A stretch of 64,000 bases of DNA from GCA-002050365 sp964237235 (GTDB lineage: Bacteria; Acidobacteriota; Blastocatellia; Pyrinomonadales; Pyrinomonadaceae), in assembly GCA_964237235.1 (NCBI GenBank), contig CAXSGY010000013.1, positions 62,001-126,000 on the forward strand. The letters are read 5' to 3'. Made by a program: the position numbers and the translations under genes. Each line of letters opens with the position of its first letter. The first letter of the stretch is position 1. The notes below the pieces were generated by a model. That model worked only from the letters and a program-made list of their open reading frames with translations, was not told the DNA's origin and made no database searches. This document shows positions 24,892 to 33,392 of the stretch, in pieces.

Positions 24892-25009
24892 ATTTTGGAT
24901 TTTAGATTTTGGATTTTGGATTTGCAGAAAAACTTTCTTGTTCGATTTATTTGAATCGAATCTGGCTGTCGGCAAATCAATCCAAAATCCAAAATCTAAA
25001 ATCCAAAAT
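24892..25009. repeat. Heptamer palindrome between phoU and phoB (ATTTTGG words)
   Basis: Arms 24892-24922 and 24979-25009 are perfect 31-bp reverse complements. The left arm is ATTTTGG, ATTTTAG, ATTTTGG, ATTTTGG plus ATT. The 56-nt centre holds a small hairpin TTCGAT/ATCGAA. The element begins right after the phoU stop and ends 6 bp before the phoB ATG, so it forms almost the whole spacer of the operon. Confidence 0.92.
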
Positions 25010-25015
25010 CGTATT

Positions 25016-25702
25016 ATGGCTCAAGAAATTTTAATCATCGAGGACGAAGCGGATATTGCCGAGAGCTTGCAATATAATTTCAAGCGCGAAAATTTTCGCG
25101 TTCGCATTGCCGAATCCGGCGAGAAGGGATTGCGTCTCGCGCTCGATGAAAAAAATCCACCCGCGCTGATTATTCTCGATCTGATGCTGCCCGGAATGAG
25201 CGGCACGGAGCTTTGCCGCCGTTTGCGGCGCGAGCCTTTGACGGAAAAAACGCCGATTATAATGTTAACGGCGAAAGCCGCCGAGACGGATAAAATCGCC
25301 GGTCTCGAACTCGGCGCGGACGATTACATCGTCAAGCCTTTTTCGGTCAAGGAAGTCGTCGCGCGCGTTCGCGCCGTTCTGCGCCGCGTCGAAAAGGAAA
25401 CGCCCGAACGCTTCGACGACGGAAAAATCTCGATAGATTTCGCCGATATGCGCGTCGTCTGCGCGGGCGCGGACGTGAAGCTGACGCGCAAGGAATTCGC
25501 GCTTTTGACGTATTTGATAAAAAGCGCGGGACGCGTGGCGACGCGCCAAAATTTGCTCGATAATGTTTGGGGTTACAGCTATTTCGGCGACACGCGCACG
25601 CTCGACGTACATATTCGCCGCCTGCGCCAAAAGCTTGGCGATTGCGGCAGCCGCATCGAAACCGTCGTCGGCGTTGGCTATCGTTTTGCCGAACAGAAAT
25701 AA
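25016..25702 (+). CDS. phoB: Response regulator PhoB (OmpR family)
   Basis: A 228-residue two-domain regulator. Receiver residues: acidic pocket E9-D10, phosphoacceptor D55 in LDLMLPG, threonine in MLTAKA, and lysine in DDYIVKPFS. The winged-helix DNA-binding domain ends with DTRTLDVHIRRLRQKLG and VGYRF, typical of OmpR/PhoB. Position between phoU and a PhoR-like kinase and behind a Pho box supports PhoB. Its start codon lies a few bases after a perfect 31-bp palindrome arm that replaces any normal ribosome site. Confidence 0.88.
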   Translation: MAQEILIIEDEADIAESLQYNFKRENFRVRIAESGEKGLRLALDEKNPPALIILDLMLPGMSGTELCRRLRREPLTEKTPIIMLTAKAAETDKIAGLELGADDYIVKPFSVKEVVARVRAVLRRVEKETPERFDDGKISIDFADMRVVCAGADVKLTRKEFALLTYLIKSAGRVATRQNLLDNVWGYSYFGDTRTLDVHIRRLRQKLGDCGSRIETVVGVGYRFAEQK

Positions 25703-25704
25703 GC

Positions 25705-25777
25705 GGTTCAAGGTTTAAGGTTCAAAGTTCAAAGTTTTCAATTTTGACTTTGAACTTTGAACCTTAAACCTTGAACC
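25705..25777. repeat. Heptamer palindrome between phoB and phoR (GGTTCAA words)
   Basis: Arms 25705-25735 and 25747-25777 are perfect 31-bp reverse complements, loop 11 nt. The left arm is GGTTCAA, GGTTTAA, GGTTCAA, AGTTCAA plus AGT. It starts 2 bp after the phoB stop and ends 8 bp before the phoR ATG; the AAGGA ribosome site of phoR is just outside the right arm. The same word builds the palindrome at 44265. Confidence 0.92.
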
Positions 25778-25785
25778 TTGAAGGA

Positions 25786-26859
25786 ATGAGTTTTTTAAGC
25801 GATTTTTTTTCCGGCGGAAAAACGACTGAAACGGTTTCGCGTCCGATTTTGAATGAAATTCTCAAAACGATGCGCGAAGGCGTGATCGTCGTCGGCGAAG
25901 ACACGCGCGTCGTCGCTTCAAACCGCGCCGCTTACGAGGCTTTCGGGCGTAAAAACGGCGCGTTGGAGAATAAACGCCTGAGCGAAGTGGTCCGCGATCT
26001 ACAGCTTCACGAAGCGTTTCGCAAAGCGATTAAGGAAAACAAATCTTCCGACATCGAGCTTGAAATTCCGTTCGACAAATCGAAATACGACGTGCGCGTC
26101 GCGCCGTTTGAAATGGACAAATCAAGCGGTGCGATTGGCATTTTTTACGACGTTACACAGGTCGAACGGCTCGAACGGGTGCGGCAGGAATTTTTCTCGA
26201 ACATCTCGCACGAGCTTCGCACGCCTTTGACTTCGATTCTCGCGTTCGTCGAAACTCTGGAAGACGGCGCGATTGAAGACGAAGAAAACAACCGTCGGTT
26301 TTTAGGCGTGATTCGTAAAAACGCGCAGCGAATGCATCGTCTGATTGACGACATTCTCGAACTTTCATCAATCGAATCGGGCAGCGTTTCAATCCAGCCG
26401 AAAAAAATAAATCTCAATCCGCTCGTCGAAGAAGTTTTCACAAATCTTTCCGGCAAAGCGGCGGAGCGCGCCATAAATCTCAAAAACGAAGTGCCGAAGG
26501 AAACATTCGTTTACGCCGATGTCGTGCGGCTCGAACAAATGTTGACGAATTTGATTGACAACGCCGTTAAATTTAACAGCGAAAAGGGCAGCGTGTCCGT
26601 CGGCTTTAAGGAACGCGAAGGAAAAAGCGTCGTCTCGATTTCCGACACGGGCGAAGGAATTTCCGGCGAACATCTGCAAAGAATTTTCGAGCGATTTTAC
26701 CGCGCCGACCGCGCCCGCTCGCGCGAAATCGGCGGAACCGGTTTGGGTTTGGCAATCGTCAAACATCTGGCGCGTCTGCACGGCGGCGAAGTTTTCGTCG
26801 AGTCAATCGTCGGCAAAGGCTCGACTTTTTTTATCGAACTGCCGAACAAGTCGGAGTAA
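25786..26859 (+). CDS. phoR: PhoR-like sensor histidine kinase, soluble
   Basis: A 357-residue kinase: a PAS-like domain (about 25-125), then HisKA with the phosphoacceptor H142 in FFSNISHELRTPLTSI, then HATPase with NLIDNAVKF, DTGEGI, RFYRAD and GGTGLGLAIVKHL. There is no membrane segment, unlike E. coli PhoR, so signal input must come through a partner such as PhoU or through the PAS domain. Start at 25786 is backed by AAGGA; an upstream TTG lies in the palindrome arm. It is the third gene of the pho operon. Confidence 0.85.
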   Translation: MSFLSDFFSGGKTTETVSRPILNEILKTMREGVIVVGEDTRVVASNRAAYEAFGRKNGALENKRLSEVVRDLQLHEAFRKAIKENKSSDIELEIPFDKSKYDVRVAPFEMDKSSGAIGIFYDVTQVERLERVRQEFFSNISHELRTPLTSILAFVETLEDGAIEDEENNRRFLGVIRKNAQRMHRLIDDILELSSIESGSVSIQPKKINLNPLVEEVFTNLSGKAAERAINLKNEVPKETFVYADVVRLEQMLTNLIDNAVKFNSEKGSVSVGFKEREGKSVVSISDTGEGISGEHLQRIFERFYRADRARSREIGGTGLGLAIVKHLARLHGGEVFVESIVGKGSTFFIELPNKSE

Positions 26860-26936
26860 ATTACGAATTTCAAATTACGAATTACGAATTGAAATTCTTT
26901 TTCTTCATTCGTAATTCGTAATTTGAAACTCGTAAT
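26860..26936. repeat. Heptamer palindrome between phoR and queF (ATTACGA words)
   Basis: Arms 26860-26889 and 26907-26936 match at 29 of 30 positions. The left arm reads ATTACGA, ATTTCAA, ATTACGA, ATTACGA. It starts at the base after the phoR stop and its last base is the first base of the convergent queF stop, so it fills the gap exactly. It could terminate both transcripts. Confidence 0.92.
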
Positions 26937-27355
26937 TAATCTTTCGCATAGCTTGCGCGGACGACGGTTTTGATATTTCCTCTGACGTTGAAATCGCCTT
27001 CGATTTCGATTTTCAGCGGGTCGCACGCCTTGGCAAAATCTTCGACGATGACGTTAATTAAATGCTCGTGAAAAATTTTCACTTCGCGGAACGAATTGAT
27101 GTAGAGTTTCAAACTTTTCAATTCGATGCAGCGTTCGTTCGGCACGTATTTTAATTTAATCGTCGCAAAATCGGGAAAATCCGAAAACGGACAGATCGCC
27201 GTAAATTCGGGAATTTCAAAATCAATCCAGATTTCGCGTCCGGCGAAATCATAGGCGAATGTGTCGAGCGGATAAAGATTCATTTCCGCGCGCGGTGTCG
27301 AGCGAATATCGAGATTCTGCCGGTTGATCGGCTGCAAAGCCGCATTGTCTGACAT
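26936..27355 (-). CDS. queF: NADPH-dependent 7-cyano-7-deazaguanine reductase QueF
   Basis: A 139-residue enzyme of the short (unimodular) QueF type, which reduces preQ0 to preQ1 in queuosine synthesis. The catalytic cysteine C55 and aspartate D62 lie in EFTAICPFSDFPDF, at the same positions as in the Bacillus enzyme, and the NADPH-binding ESLK-like motif appears as CIELKSLKLY followed by FHEH. AAGGAAA upstream supports the start. Other que genes are not in the window. It faces phoR across a palindrome. Confidence 0.88.
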   Translation of the reverse strand: MSDNAALQPINRQNLDIRSTPRAEMNLYPLDTFAYDFAGREIWIDFEIPEFTAICPFSDFPDFATIKLKYVPNERCIELKSLKLYINSFREVKIFHEHLINVIVEDFAKACDPLKIEIEGDFNVRGNIKTVVRASYAKD

Positions 27356-27420
27356 AAATATTTCCTTCTTAAAATTAGTTGAAAATTTTGATGATAACTA
27401 ATCGGCGGTTGGTTGTGCAA

Positions 27421-28221
27421 TTAAAGTTTGAAGCGTTTGACGGCAGACAAATTTCGCACGCCGAGATTTTGCAGCGTTTCGAGCAGATTAACGAAAATAT
27501 GCGCCGTCGCCCGCGCGTCGTCGCTGGCGCGGTGATGATTGACGAGCGCGACGGAAAAATAATTTGCCAAAGTGTTGAGCCGGTGATTTTCGACGTTCGG
27601 AACTAAGCGGCGCGACAGCCGAACCGTGCAGAGCGACGGATTTGCGACGCGGTAATTTTCGTAAATTCTGCCGATTTCGTGATTCAGAAAACGCATATCG
27701 AACGGCGCGTTGTGCGCCACCAAAACCGAATCGCCGATAAAATCCAAAAAATCTGCCGCCACGTCGCGGAATTTCGGCGCGCGTCGGACCATTTGATCGG
27801 AAATGCCCGTGAGCTGTGTGATAAACGGCGGAATCGGCGTTTCGGGATTGACGAGCGTGTGAAATTCTTCGGCGATCTTGCCGCCTTTGACGCGAAACGC
27901 GCCGATTTCCGTCACGCGGCACGGCGGCGTTTTCGCGCCCGTCGTTTCCAGATCAAAGACGACAAAATCCATTTCGGTAAAATTGCGCCGCTCAAAATCA
28001 GTCTCGATTAACTCCAGAATATCGTCGTTCAAAAAAAGGCGCGGATCGGTTTCCGCCAAATCCGAAACGAGCAGCTTTGCCAAATCCGGCGCGGGTTTGC
28101 GGATTTTCATTACGCGGTCAACGACCTTGACGGCGGAAGCGCGACCGCCGAAGGATTGCAGAAGTTGAATCGTTTCGCTGATTAGTAGAGAATCAGATAT
28201 TAAGTTTGGCGAAGGCGGCAT
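27421..28221 (-). CDS. DnaQ-like 3'-5' exonuclease with N-terminal winged-helix-like domain
   Basis: A 266-residue protein. Residues 1-80 look like a small helical DNA-binding domain; residues 85-250 are a DEDDh exonuclease: VFDLETTG (Exo I, D90 and E92), HNAPFDMRFL (Exo II) and HRASDDA (Exo III, with histidine). This is the proofreading-type fold of the Pol III epsilon family, but the N-terminal extension and sequence style suggest a stand-alone exonuclease rather than replicative DnaQ. Start at 28221; an upstream TTG would add 12 residues. Confidence 0.78.
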   Translation of the reverse strand: MPPSPNLISDSLLISETIQLLQSFGGRASAVKVVDRVMKIRKPAPDLAKLLVSDLAETDPRLFLNDDILELIETDFERRNFTEMDFVVFDLETTGAKTPPCRVTEIGAFRVKGGKIAEEFHTLVNPETPIPPFITQLTGISDQMVRRAPKFRDVAADFLDFIGDSVLVAHNAPFDMRFLNHEIGRIYENYRVANPSLCTVRLSRRLVPNVENHRLNTLANYFSVALVNHHRASDDARATAHIFVNLLETLQNLGVRNLSAVKRFKL

Positions 28222-28291
28222 CTTGACATATTTTAACGGGAAAACGCAAAATCGCAAGTCGAGATGATTTCGCCGACAAGATTTACCATCA

Positions 28292-28633
28292 ATGAGAGAA
28301 GCAAATATAAAGATTGTCGAAGGTTATCTGAACGCGCTTGAAGAGAAAGATTTATCGCTCGCACCGCTCGCTGACGACGTTGAATTTACCGATCCGATTG
28401 CCGGCGAAGACGCGGGCGCGGAAAATTTCAAAGCGTTTTTGAGCGGATTTTTATCGGCGATCAAAGACGTAAAAGTTTTCAGTCACATCTGCGAAAGCGA
28501 AACGGTTATCACGCATTTCGCCGTCGAGACGATTTTCGGCACGATTCCGATTTTAGAAAAATTCGTCATCAAAGACGGAAAAATCGTCGAGCTTAACGGC
28601 TTTTACGACCCGCGCCCGATTGTCGGCGGATAA
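28292..28633 (+). CDS. SnoaL/NTF2-like fold protein
   Basis: A 113-residue single-domain protein with the NTF2-like alpha+beta pattern: VEGYLNALEEKDLSLAPLADDVEFTDPIAG, a helix FKAFLSGFLSAI, then strands ending in FYDPRPIVGG. Members are polyketide cyclases, isomerases or simple binding proteins; no catalytic residue assignment is possible. It is divergent from the exonuclease gene and 12 bp ahead of pyrE, probably cotranscribed. Confidence 0.65.
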   Translation: MREANIKIVEGYLNALEEKDLSLAPLADDVEFTDPIAGEDAGAENFKAFLSGFLSAIKDVKVFSHICESETVITHFAVETIFGTIPILEKFVIKDGKIVELNGFYDPRPIVGG

Positions 28634-28645
28634 AATTTTTTGCTT

Positions 28646-29215
28646 ATGAATTCCGAACGAGTTTTAGAACAATTCCGCGCTTCCGACGCGCTTTTGGAAG
28701 GACATTTCGTTTTATCGAGCGGCTTGCACAGCCCGCAGTATCTGCAATGCGCGCTTGCTCTGCAATATCCGTCGGACGCTGTAAAATTCGGCAAAGCGAT
28801 TGCCGAATTTTTCGTCGGCGCAAACATCGAAACCGTCGCGTCGCCCGCCATCGGCGGCTTGATTATCGGTTACGCCGTCGCCCAAAGTTTGAACGTCCGC
28901 TTCATCTGGACCGAACGCGAAAACGGCGCGATGACCGTCAGGCGCGGATTTTCCGTCAAAAAAAATGAGCGAATTTTAGTCGTCGAAGATGTCATCACGA
29001 CCGGCGGCTCGACGCGCGAATGCATCCACGCATTAGAATCGCGCGGGGGAAAAATCATCGGCGCGGCTTCAATCGTTGACCGCTCAAACGGCGCAGCAGA
29101 TGTCGGCGTTCCGCGTGTTTCATTGGTTAGTCTGGAAGTTCCGAGCTATGAGCCGGAAAGTTGTCCGCTGTGCGAACGCGGCGAAGAAGCCGTTAAGCCC
29201 GGCTCAAGAAAATAG
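28646..29215 (+). CDS. pyrE: Orotate phosphoribosyltransferase
   Basis: A 189-residue type I phosphoribosyltransferase. The PRPP motif VVEDVITTGGST lies at 112-123, FVLSSGLHSPQYLQC near the N-terminus is the orotate-side segment, and RENGAMTVRRGF the flexible loop. The enzyme makes orotidine 5'-phosphate for pyrimidine synthesis. The C-terminal SCPLCERGEEAVKPGSRK with paired cysteines is common in this subgroup. I choose the ATG at 28646 over a TTG six bases earlier. A 224-bp palindromic element follows. Confidence 0.87.
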   Translation: MNSERVLEQFRASDALLEGHFVLSSGLHSPQYLQCALALQYPSDAVKFGKAIAEFFVGANIETVASPAIGGLIIGYAVAQSLNVRFIWTERENGAMTVRRGFSVKKNERILVVEDVITTGGSTRECIHALESRGGKIIGAASIVDRSNGAADVGVPRVSLVSLEVPSYEPESCPLCERGEEAVKPGSRK

Positions 29216-29240
29216 ATTTCTTCCCGTGAAAATTTTGTCT

Positions 29241-29464
29241 TGTCGCTAAAGGCGACCGACAACATAGCGTAGGGTTAAGCGAGCGACAGCGAACGCAACC
29301 CTACGTCAATTTGATTAACGAGTCGCTCGCTGAAGGCGAGCAACAACGAGCGCAAAATTTGTTCGACACTTTCAGCGTCGGAAACAGTTTCGTGATTTTT
29401 CGTAGGGTCGCGCTCATTGCATTCGCTTAACCCTACGCTATATTGTCGGTCGCCTTTAGCGACA
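29241..29464. mobile_element. MITE-like palindromic element, copy A (224 bp)
   Basis: Terminal inverted repeats of about 64 bp, 29241-29304 and 29401-29464, differ at only a few positions and begin TGTCGCTAAAGGCGACCGACA. The roughly 96-bp centre has no coding potential. A second, more diverged member lies at 36002-36188, sharing the ends (CGACCGACAACATAGCGT) and an internal GTTCG.CACTTTCAGCG.CGGAAA block. The size, long terminal repeats and lack of a gene fit a non-autonomous element; no target duplication was identified. It lies between pyrE and truA, ending 9 bp before truA. Confidence 0.65.
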
Positions 29465-29473
29465 AAAAATCAG

Positions 29474-30226
29474 ATGAATTTTAGATTGCTTTTACAATAC
29501 GACGGCACGGATTTTCACGGCTGGCAAATTCAAGACGGACAGCGCACCGTGCAGGGCGAACTCGAACGAACCGTCAGCCTTTTGGAAGACGCGGACGTGA
29601 AAATAATCGGTTCGGGTCGAACGGATGCGGGCGTTCACGCCGAAGGGCAGGTTGCCAATGTGCGCCTGAATCGAGAATTTATGCCCGACCAATTGCGCCT
29701 GGCGATCAACGGGAATTCGCGGCGCGACGTGCGCGTCATCAACGTCGAACGAGCGTCGGACGAATTTCACGCCAGATTTTCCGCCAAGACGAAACATTAC
29801 GTTTACCGCGTCGTCAACGCGCCCGTAATGTCGCCGTTCTGGCTGCGTTACGCGCATCACGAAGCGAGATTTCTCGACGCGGGGCGAATGAACGAAGCGG
29901 CGCGTTTATTTTTAGGCGAACACGACTGGACGGCGTTTTCGGCGGCGCGTTCGGATGTCGAAAACCGCCTTCGGACGGTGAAAAGTTTCACGGTCGAATC
30001 CATCTGGGACGCGCGTTCAAATTCGTTGATTATTGAATTCCGCGTATCCGCCAACGGTTTCCTGCGCTATATGGTGCGCTCGATGGTCGGCACTTTGCTC
30101 GAAGTCGGGCGCGGCGAAAAAGATTCTGATACAATTCAGACGGCAATCGTCAACGGCGACCGCGATTTATCAGGGCAAACCGCGCCCGCCAACGGTTTGA
30201 CTTTGCACAAGGTCGAATACGAATGA
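29474..30226 (+). CDS. truA: tRNA pseudouridine(38-40) synthase TruA
   Basis: A 250-residue pseudouridine synthase. YDGTDFHGWQIQ opens the fold and GSGRTDAGVHAEGQV carries the catalytic aspartate D51; FLRYMVRSMVGTLLEVGRG near the C-terminus is also diagnostic. It modifies uridines 38-40 in the tRNA anticodon arm. Start at 29474, directly after the palindromic element. The stop overlaps the next start (ATGA), beginning a tight run truA, nucleotidyltransferase, DUF952, uppS, cdsA. Confidence 0.9.
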   Translation: MNFRLLLQYDGTDFHGWQIQDGQRTVQGELERTVSLLEDADVKIIGSGRTDAGVHAEGQVANVRLNREFMPDQLRLAINGNSRRDVRVINVERASDEFHARFSAKTKHYVYRVVNAPVMSPFWLRYAHHEARFLDAGRMNEAARLFLGEHDWTAFSAARSDVENRLRTVKSFTVESIWDARSNSLIIEFRVSANGFLRYMVRSMVGTLLEVGRGEKDSDTIQTAIVNGDRDLSGQTAPANGLTLHKVEYE

Positions 30227-30843
30227 AAACGGATTTTCAAAAAATCATCGCCTCGCCCGTGGCAGCTTACGGCGAAGGTTTGCGGTTTTTTATGGGCGAG
30301 GGAATTTTGAACGAAACTCTGCGGCGCGTGGTGCGCGATTTGGACGCGCACGAAATTGATTACGTCGTTATCGGCGCAATCGCGCTGAACGCTTACGGCT
30401 ACCGGCGGTTTACTGAAGATATTGATTTGGTTTTAACGAAAGCCGATTTGGAAAAATTCAGAAACGAATTAGTCGGCAGAGGTTATCGTCCGGCGTTTGA
30501 AGGCGCGACGAAAAAGTTTAGAACAACGCTTGAGAACGTCACAATCGTAATTATTACGAGCGAAGAATTTCCCGGCAACGGCAAACCGAAATCCGTCGGA
30601 TTTCCGAATCCAGGTGAGAGCGATTTTGAAATTGACGGCGTAAAAACCGTCAGCCTGGAAAAATTGATTGAGTTAAAGCTCGCATCCGGGATGACCGCGC
30701 CGCATCGCTTGAAAGATTTGGCTAACGTGCAGGAATTAATCAAAATTAAAAATTTAGATGCCTATTACGCCGAAAAATTAAATCCGTTCGTGCGCGAAAA
30801 GTTTTTAGAATTGCAAAAGGCGGTTGCCGAATCTAACGAATAA
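30223..30843 (+). CDS. Nucleotidyltransferase-fold protein (AbiEii/MNT-like)
   Basis: A 206-residue protein with the minimal nucleotidyltransferase signature: VIGAIALNAYGYRRFTEDIDLVL at 51-73, including the paired acidic residues D69 and D71, and a C-terminal segment KLIELKLASGMTAPHRLKDLANV typical of AbiEii-like and DUF6036-type proteins. Some relatives are toxins that modify tRNA, others are housekeeping. The first 40 residues precede the domain. Coupling to truA by a 4-bp overlap hints at an RNA-related job, but that is inference. Confidence 0.65.
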   Translation: MKTDFQKIIASPVAAYGEGLRFFMGEGILNETLRRVVRDLDAHEIDYVVIGAIALNAYGYRRFTEDIDLVLTKADLEKFRNELVGRGYRPAFEGATKKFRTTLENVTIVIITSEEFPGNGKPKSVGFPNPGESDFEIDGVKTVSLEKLIELKLASGMTAPHRLKDLANVQELIKIKNLDAYYAEKLNPFVREKFLELQKAVAESNE

Positions 30844-30845
30844 AA

Positions 30846-31151
30846 ATGTATATTTATCACATCGTTACGCCTGAAACCTGGGAAAAATTCAGAGGCGCGG
30901 ACGAATATGAAGCAGATAGTTTAGAAAGCGAAAGTTTTATTCATTGCAGTTATGCTGAACAGCTTGCGGCGGTTTTAGAAAGATATTACAAAGACGCGAA
31001 ACGAGTTTTCGTTTTGACGATTGCGCCGGAAAAATTAACGTCAAAGCTGATCGCCGAACCTTCGACCGGCGGTGAAATTTATCCGCACATTTACGGGAAA
31101 ATAAATCGGGCAGCGATTGTCGAGATAGAAGAAAAATTTTTGAACGATTGA
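30846..31151 (+). CDS. DUF952 family protein
   Basis: A 101-residue protein matching the DUF952 pattern: YIYHIVTPETWEKF, SFIHCSYAEQLAAVLERYY, VFVLTIAPEKL, IYPHIYGKINRAAIVEI. The paired histidines and glutamate suggest an ADP-ribosyl-type fold noted for this family, which is unproven here. It sits 2 bp after the nucleotidyltransferase gene and its stop is directly followed by the uppS ATG. Confidence 0.75.
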   Translation: MYIYHIVTPETWEKFRGADEYEADSLESESFIHCSYAEQLAAVLERYYKDAKRVFVLTIAPEKLTSKLIAEPSTGGEIYPHIYGKINRAAIVEIEEKFLND

Positions 31152-31943
31152 ATGCGCGAAAATTTTAAAGGAATAGTTAAATCCGATTCGGAAGAAGCCG
31201 CGATGCTCGCGGCGATTGATTTGGCGCGTTTGCCCGAACATATCGCCATCATAATGGACGGCAACGGTCGTTGGGCGAAACAGCGCGGAAAACCGCGCAT
31301 TTTCGGACACAAAGCCGGCGCGGAATCGGTGCGCGCGATTCTCGACACCTGCGCCCGTTTGCAAATCAAAGCCGTCACGCTCTACGCTTTTTCGACCGAA
31401 AACTGGAAGCGTCCCGAAACGGAAGTTTCCGGTTTGATGCAGATGCTCAAACTGTATCTGAAACAGGAATTGAAAACCGTCCACAAAAACAATATACGCT
31501 TTCAGGCAATCGGTAATATCAGCGGTCTCTCCGAAGATTTACAAAAACAAATTCGCGCGGCGGAAGAAAAAACCCGAAATAATACGGGAACTTTTTTAAG
31601 CGTCGCGCTCAATTACGGCGGACGCGCCGAAATCGTCGAAGCGGCAAAACGCGCGGCGCGGTTCTTAGTCGAAAACGGTGACTCGATTGAGGATTTGCGC
31701 GAGGAAGACATTGCGCGAAATCTTTACACTAATAATCTGCCCGAAGTTGATTTGCTGGTCAGAACGAGCGGCGAATTTCGCATTTCAAATTTTCTTTTGT
31801 GGCAAATCGCTTACAGCGAAATTTACGTCACGCCGACGCTTTTCCCGGATTTTCGCCGCGGCGAAATTTTCCGCGCGATTCTCGATTTTCAAAAGCGCGA
31901 ACGGCGTTACGGCGGCGTTGAAGCCGTCGTTAAAAATTTATGA
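31152..31943 (+). CDS. uppS: Isoprenyl transferase (undecaprenyl diphosphate synthase)
   Basis: A 263-residue cis-prenyltransferase. The diphosphate-binding loop IAIIMDGNGRWAKQRG contains D36; TLYAFSTENWKRP and LLVRTSGEFRISNFLLWQIAYSEIY are the other conserved blocks. It builds the C55 lipid carrier for peptidoglycan and other envelope polymers. The ATG follows the DUF952 stop without a gap, and the 3' end overlaps cdsA by 4 bp, so translation is probably coupled. Confidence 0.92.
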   Translation: MRENFKGIVKSDSEEAAMLAAIDLARLPEHIAIIMDGNGRWAKQRGKPRIFGHKAGAESVRAILDTCARLQIKAVTLYAFSTENWKRPETEVSGLMQMLKLYLKQELKTVHKNNIRFQAIGNISGLSEDLQKQIRAAEEKTRNNTGTFLSVALNYGGRAEIVEAAKRAARFLVENGDSIEDLREEDIARNLYTNNLPEVDLLVRTSGEFRISNFLLWQIAYSEIYVTPTLFPDFRRGEIFRAILDFQKRERRYGGVEAVVKNL

Positions 31944-32794
31944 ATTCGAGACTTTTAACCGCGATCATCGCGCTGCCGGTTTTAATTTTATCCGTCGTTT
32001 TGCCTTATCTCGTGCCTCGAAATCCGGCGGCGAATTGGCTTTTTCTAATCATCGCCGCATTCGGCTTGAGCGCGGGCTTGTTTGAATTTTTCTCTTTGAC
32101 GAAAACGCTCGAACTGAAAGCCGACGCGACGATTGCGTATTTGGGCGCGGCGGTTTTCTTCGTCGCGTTTTTGTTCGATGCTCCCGCCAAAGCTCCCGAT
32201 TTGCTTGTTTTGACCGACATCATTTTTCTCGTCGCCGTTCTCATCACGCAAACTTTTCGTTTTCAGAAGGATTTTTCCAAAATGCTGACCGGCATCGGCG
32301 TAACCGTTTTGGGCGTTTTTTACGTCGCGTTTTTGGGCGGTTTTATCGTTTCGATGCGCGTCGGTTTCGATGAAACGTCCGTGCCGTTTCTTTCGACCAA
32401 ACTTTTGCTGTTTTTCTTTCTGATCGTGATGGGCGCGGACGCGGGCGGCTATTATATCGGCAAAAATTTCGGCAAGCACAAGCTCGTTCCGAAAATCTCG
32501 CCGGGCAAAACTTACGAAGGCGTGATCGGCGGTTTGATTTTCAGCTCGGCGTTCGCGGCAATCGCGTCGCTGACTTTTTTCCCCGAACTGCCCGTTCAGA
32601 TTTCGATTCCTCTGGCGATTGCGATGTCAATCGTCGGTTTGTTCGGCGATTTGGCGGAAAGCGCGATCAAGCGCGGCGCGGGCGCGAAGGACGCGGCGAG
32701 CATTCTGCCCGGACACGGCGGTTTTTTGGATAGATTGGACAGTCTTTTATTTAATGCGCCGCTGCTTTATTATTTCGCAAGATTTTATTTTTGA
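31940..32794 (+). CDS. cdsA: Phosphatidate cytidylyltransferase
   Basis: A 284-residue membrane enzyme with about eight hydrophobic helices. The diagnostic C-terminal signature GDLAESAIKRGAGAKDAASILPGHGGFLDRLDS is preceded by KISPGKTYEGVIGG. It makes CDP-diacylglycerol, the precursor of all membrane phospholipids. Coupled to uppS as in many bacteria. Its last 10 bp overlap the 3' end of the convergent cysteine-cluster gene. Confidence 0.92.
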   Translation: MNSRLLTAIIALPVLILSVVLPYLVPRNPAANWLFLIIAAFGLSAGLFEFFSLTKTLELKADATIAYLGAAVFFVAFLFDAPAKAPDLLVLTDIIFLVAVLITQTFRFQKDFSKMLTGIGVTVLGVFYVAFLGGFIVSMRVGFDETSVPFLSTKLLLFFFLIVMGADAGGYYIGKNFGKHKLVPKISPGKTYEGVIGGLIFSSAFAAIASLTFFPELPVQISIPLAIAMSIVGLFGDLAESAIKRGAGAKDAASILPGHGGFLDRLDSLLFNAPLLYYFARFYF

Positions 32795-33330
32795 GAGTTT
32801 TCCGCAAACGGATTTATCAATTCCAGCCAAACGGGAAGCGGCAGAAACCTTAAATCGCCGTAAGTTTTGCGGTTTAACCTTTCAATCCTCGATTCGACCG
32901 TTTCCTGTAAATCTTCAGGCGGCAAATCTTCGGCGTTTTCATAGCAGGCGTGCGAGATGCACGGCGCGGGTTTGGCTTCGGAATGAACGAGACAGCCGAT
33001 TTGCTTTTCAAATAACGGACAGGCGTAGGTCTTCAACGAAGAATCAACGGCAGATTTTAAGTCGTATTTTTCAATTGCTTCGGCGGCGCGCCGATAGATT
33101 TTTTTCTGCTGTTCTGCGCTCAATCGAGCGAGCGTTTTGCGGACGGCAACGGCTTCCAATCTCGTAATCCGAACGTTGACAAAATGCGCGTCGAGACAGC
33201 ACGCGCCTTTCGTCGGACACGTCGCGCAGCTTTTCGCACGCGTCTCAAAATCGTTTTTTATCAAATCCTGATACGCGTTTTTGATTCGGCGAAGCTCCGC
33301 TAACGCTTTTGTTTCTGCCAGCTTTTTCAT
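32785..33330 (-). CDS. YkgJ-like cysteine-cluster protein
   Basis: A 181-residue protein with a cysteine cluster CATCPTKGACCLD at 35-47 and further cysteines in ACPLFEKQIGCLVH and APCISHAC, the layout of the YkgJ-type family thought to bind a zinc or iron-sulfur centre. Basic helices surround the cluster. It is convergent with cdsA (10-bp overlap) and diverges from the peroxiredoxin gene. Role unknown. Confidence 0.65.
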   Translation of the reverse strand: MKKLAETKALAELRRIKNAYQDLIKNDFETRAKSCATCPTKGACCLDAHFVNVRITRLEAVAVRKTLARLSAEQQKKIYRRAAEAIEKYDLKSAVDSSLKTYACPLFEKQIGCLVHSEAKPAPCISHACYENAEDLPPEDLQETVESRIERLNRKTYGDLRFLPLPVWLELINPFAENSQK

Positions 33331-33392
33331 TTTTTTATGTTTACCGTGTTACAATTTCATCAAAATTAATTTTACACGAGTTTAACGCATTT

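Noticed and set aside
24839..25015. N-terminal extension of PhoB through the palindrome
   Set aside because: The extra residues repeat FWILDFGFW-like translation of the palindrome arm and precede the conserved receiver start; the ATG at 25016 fits the family.
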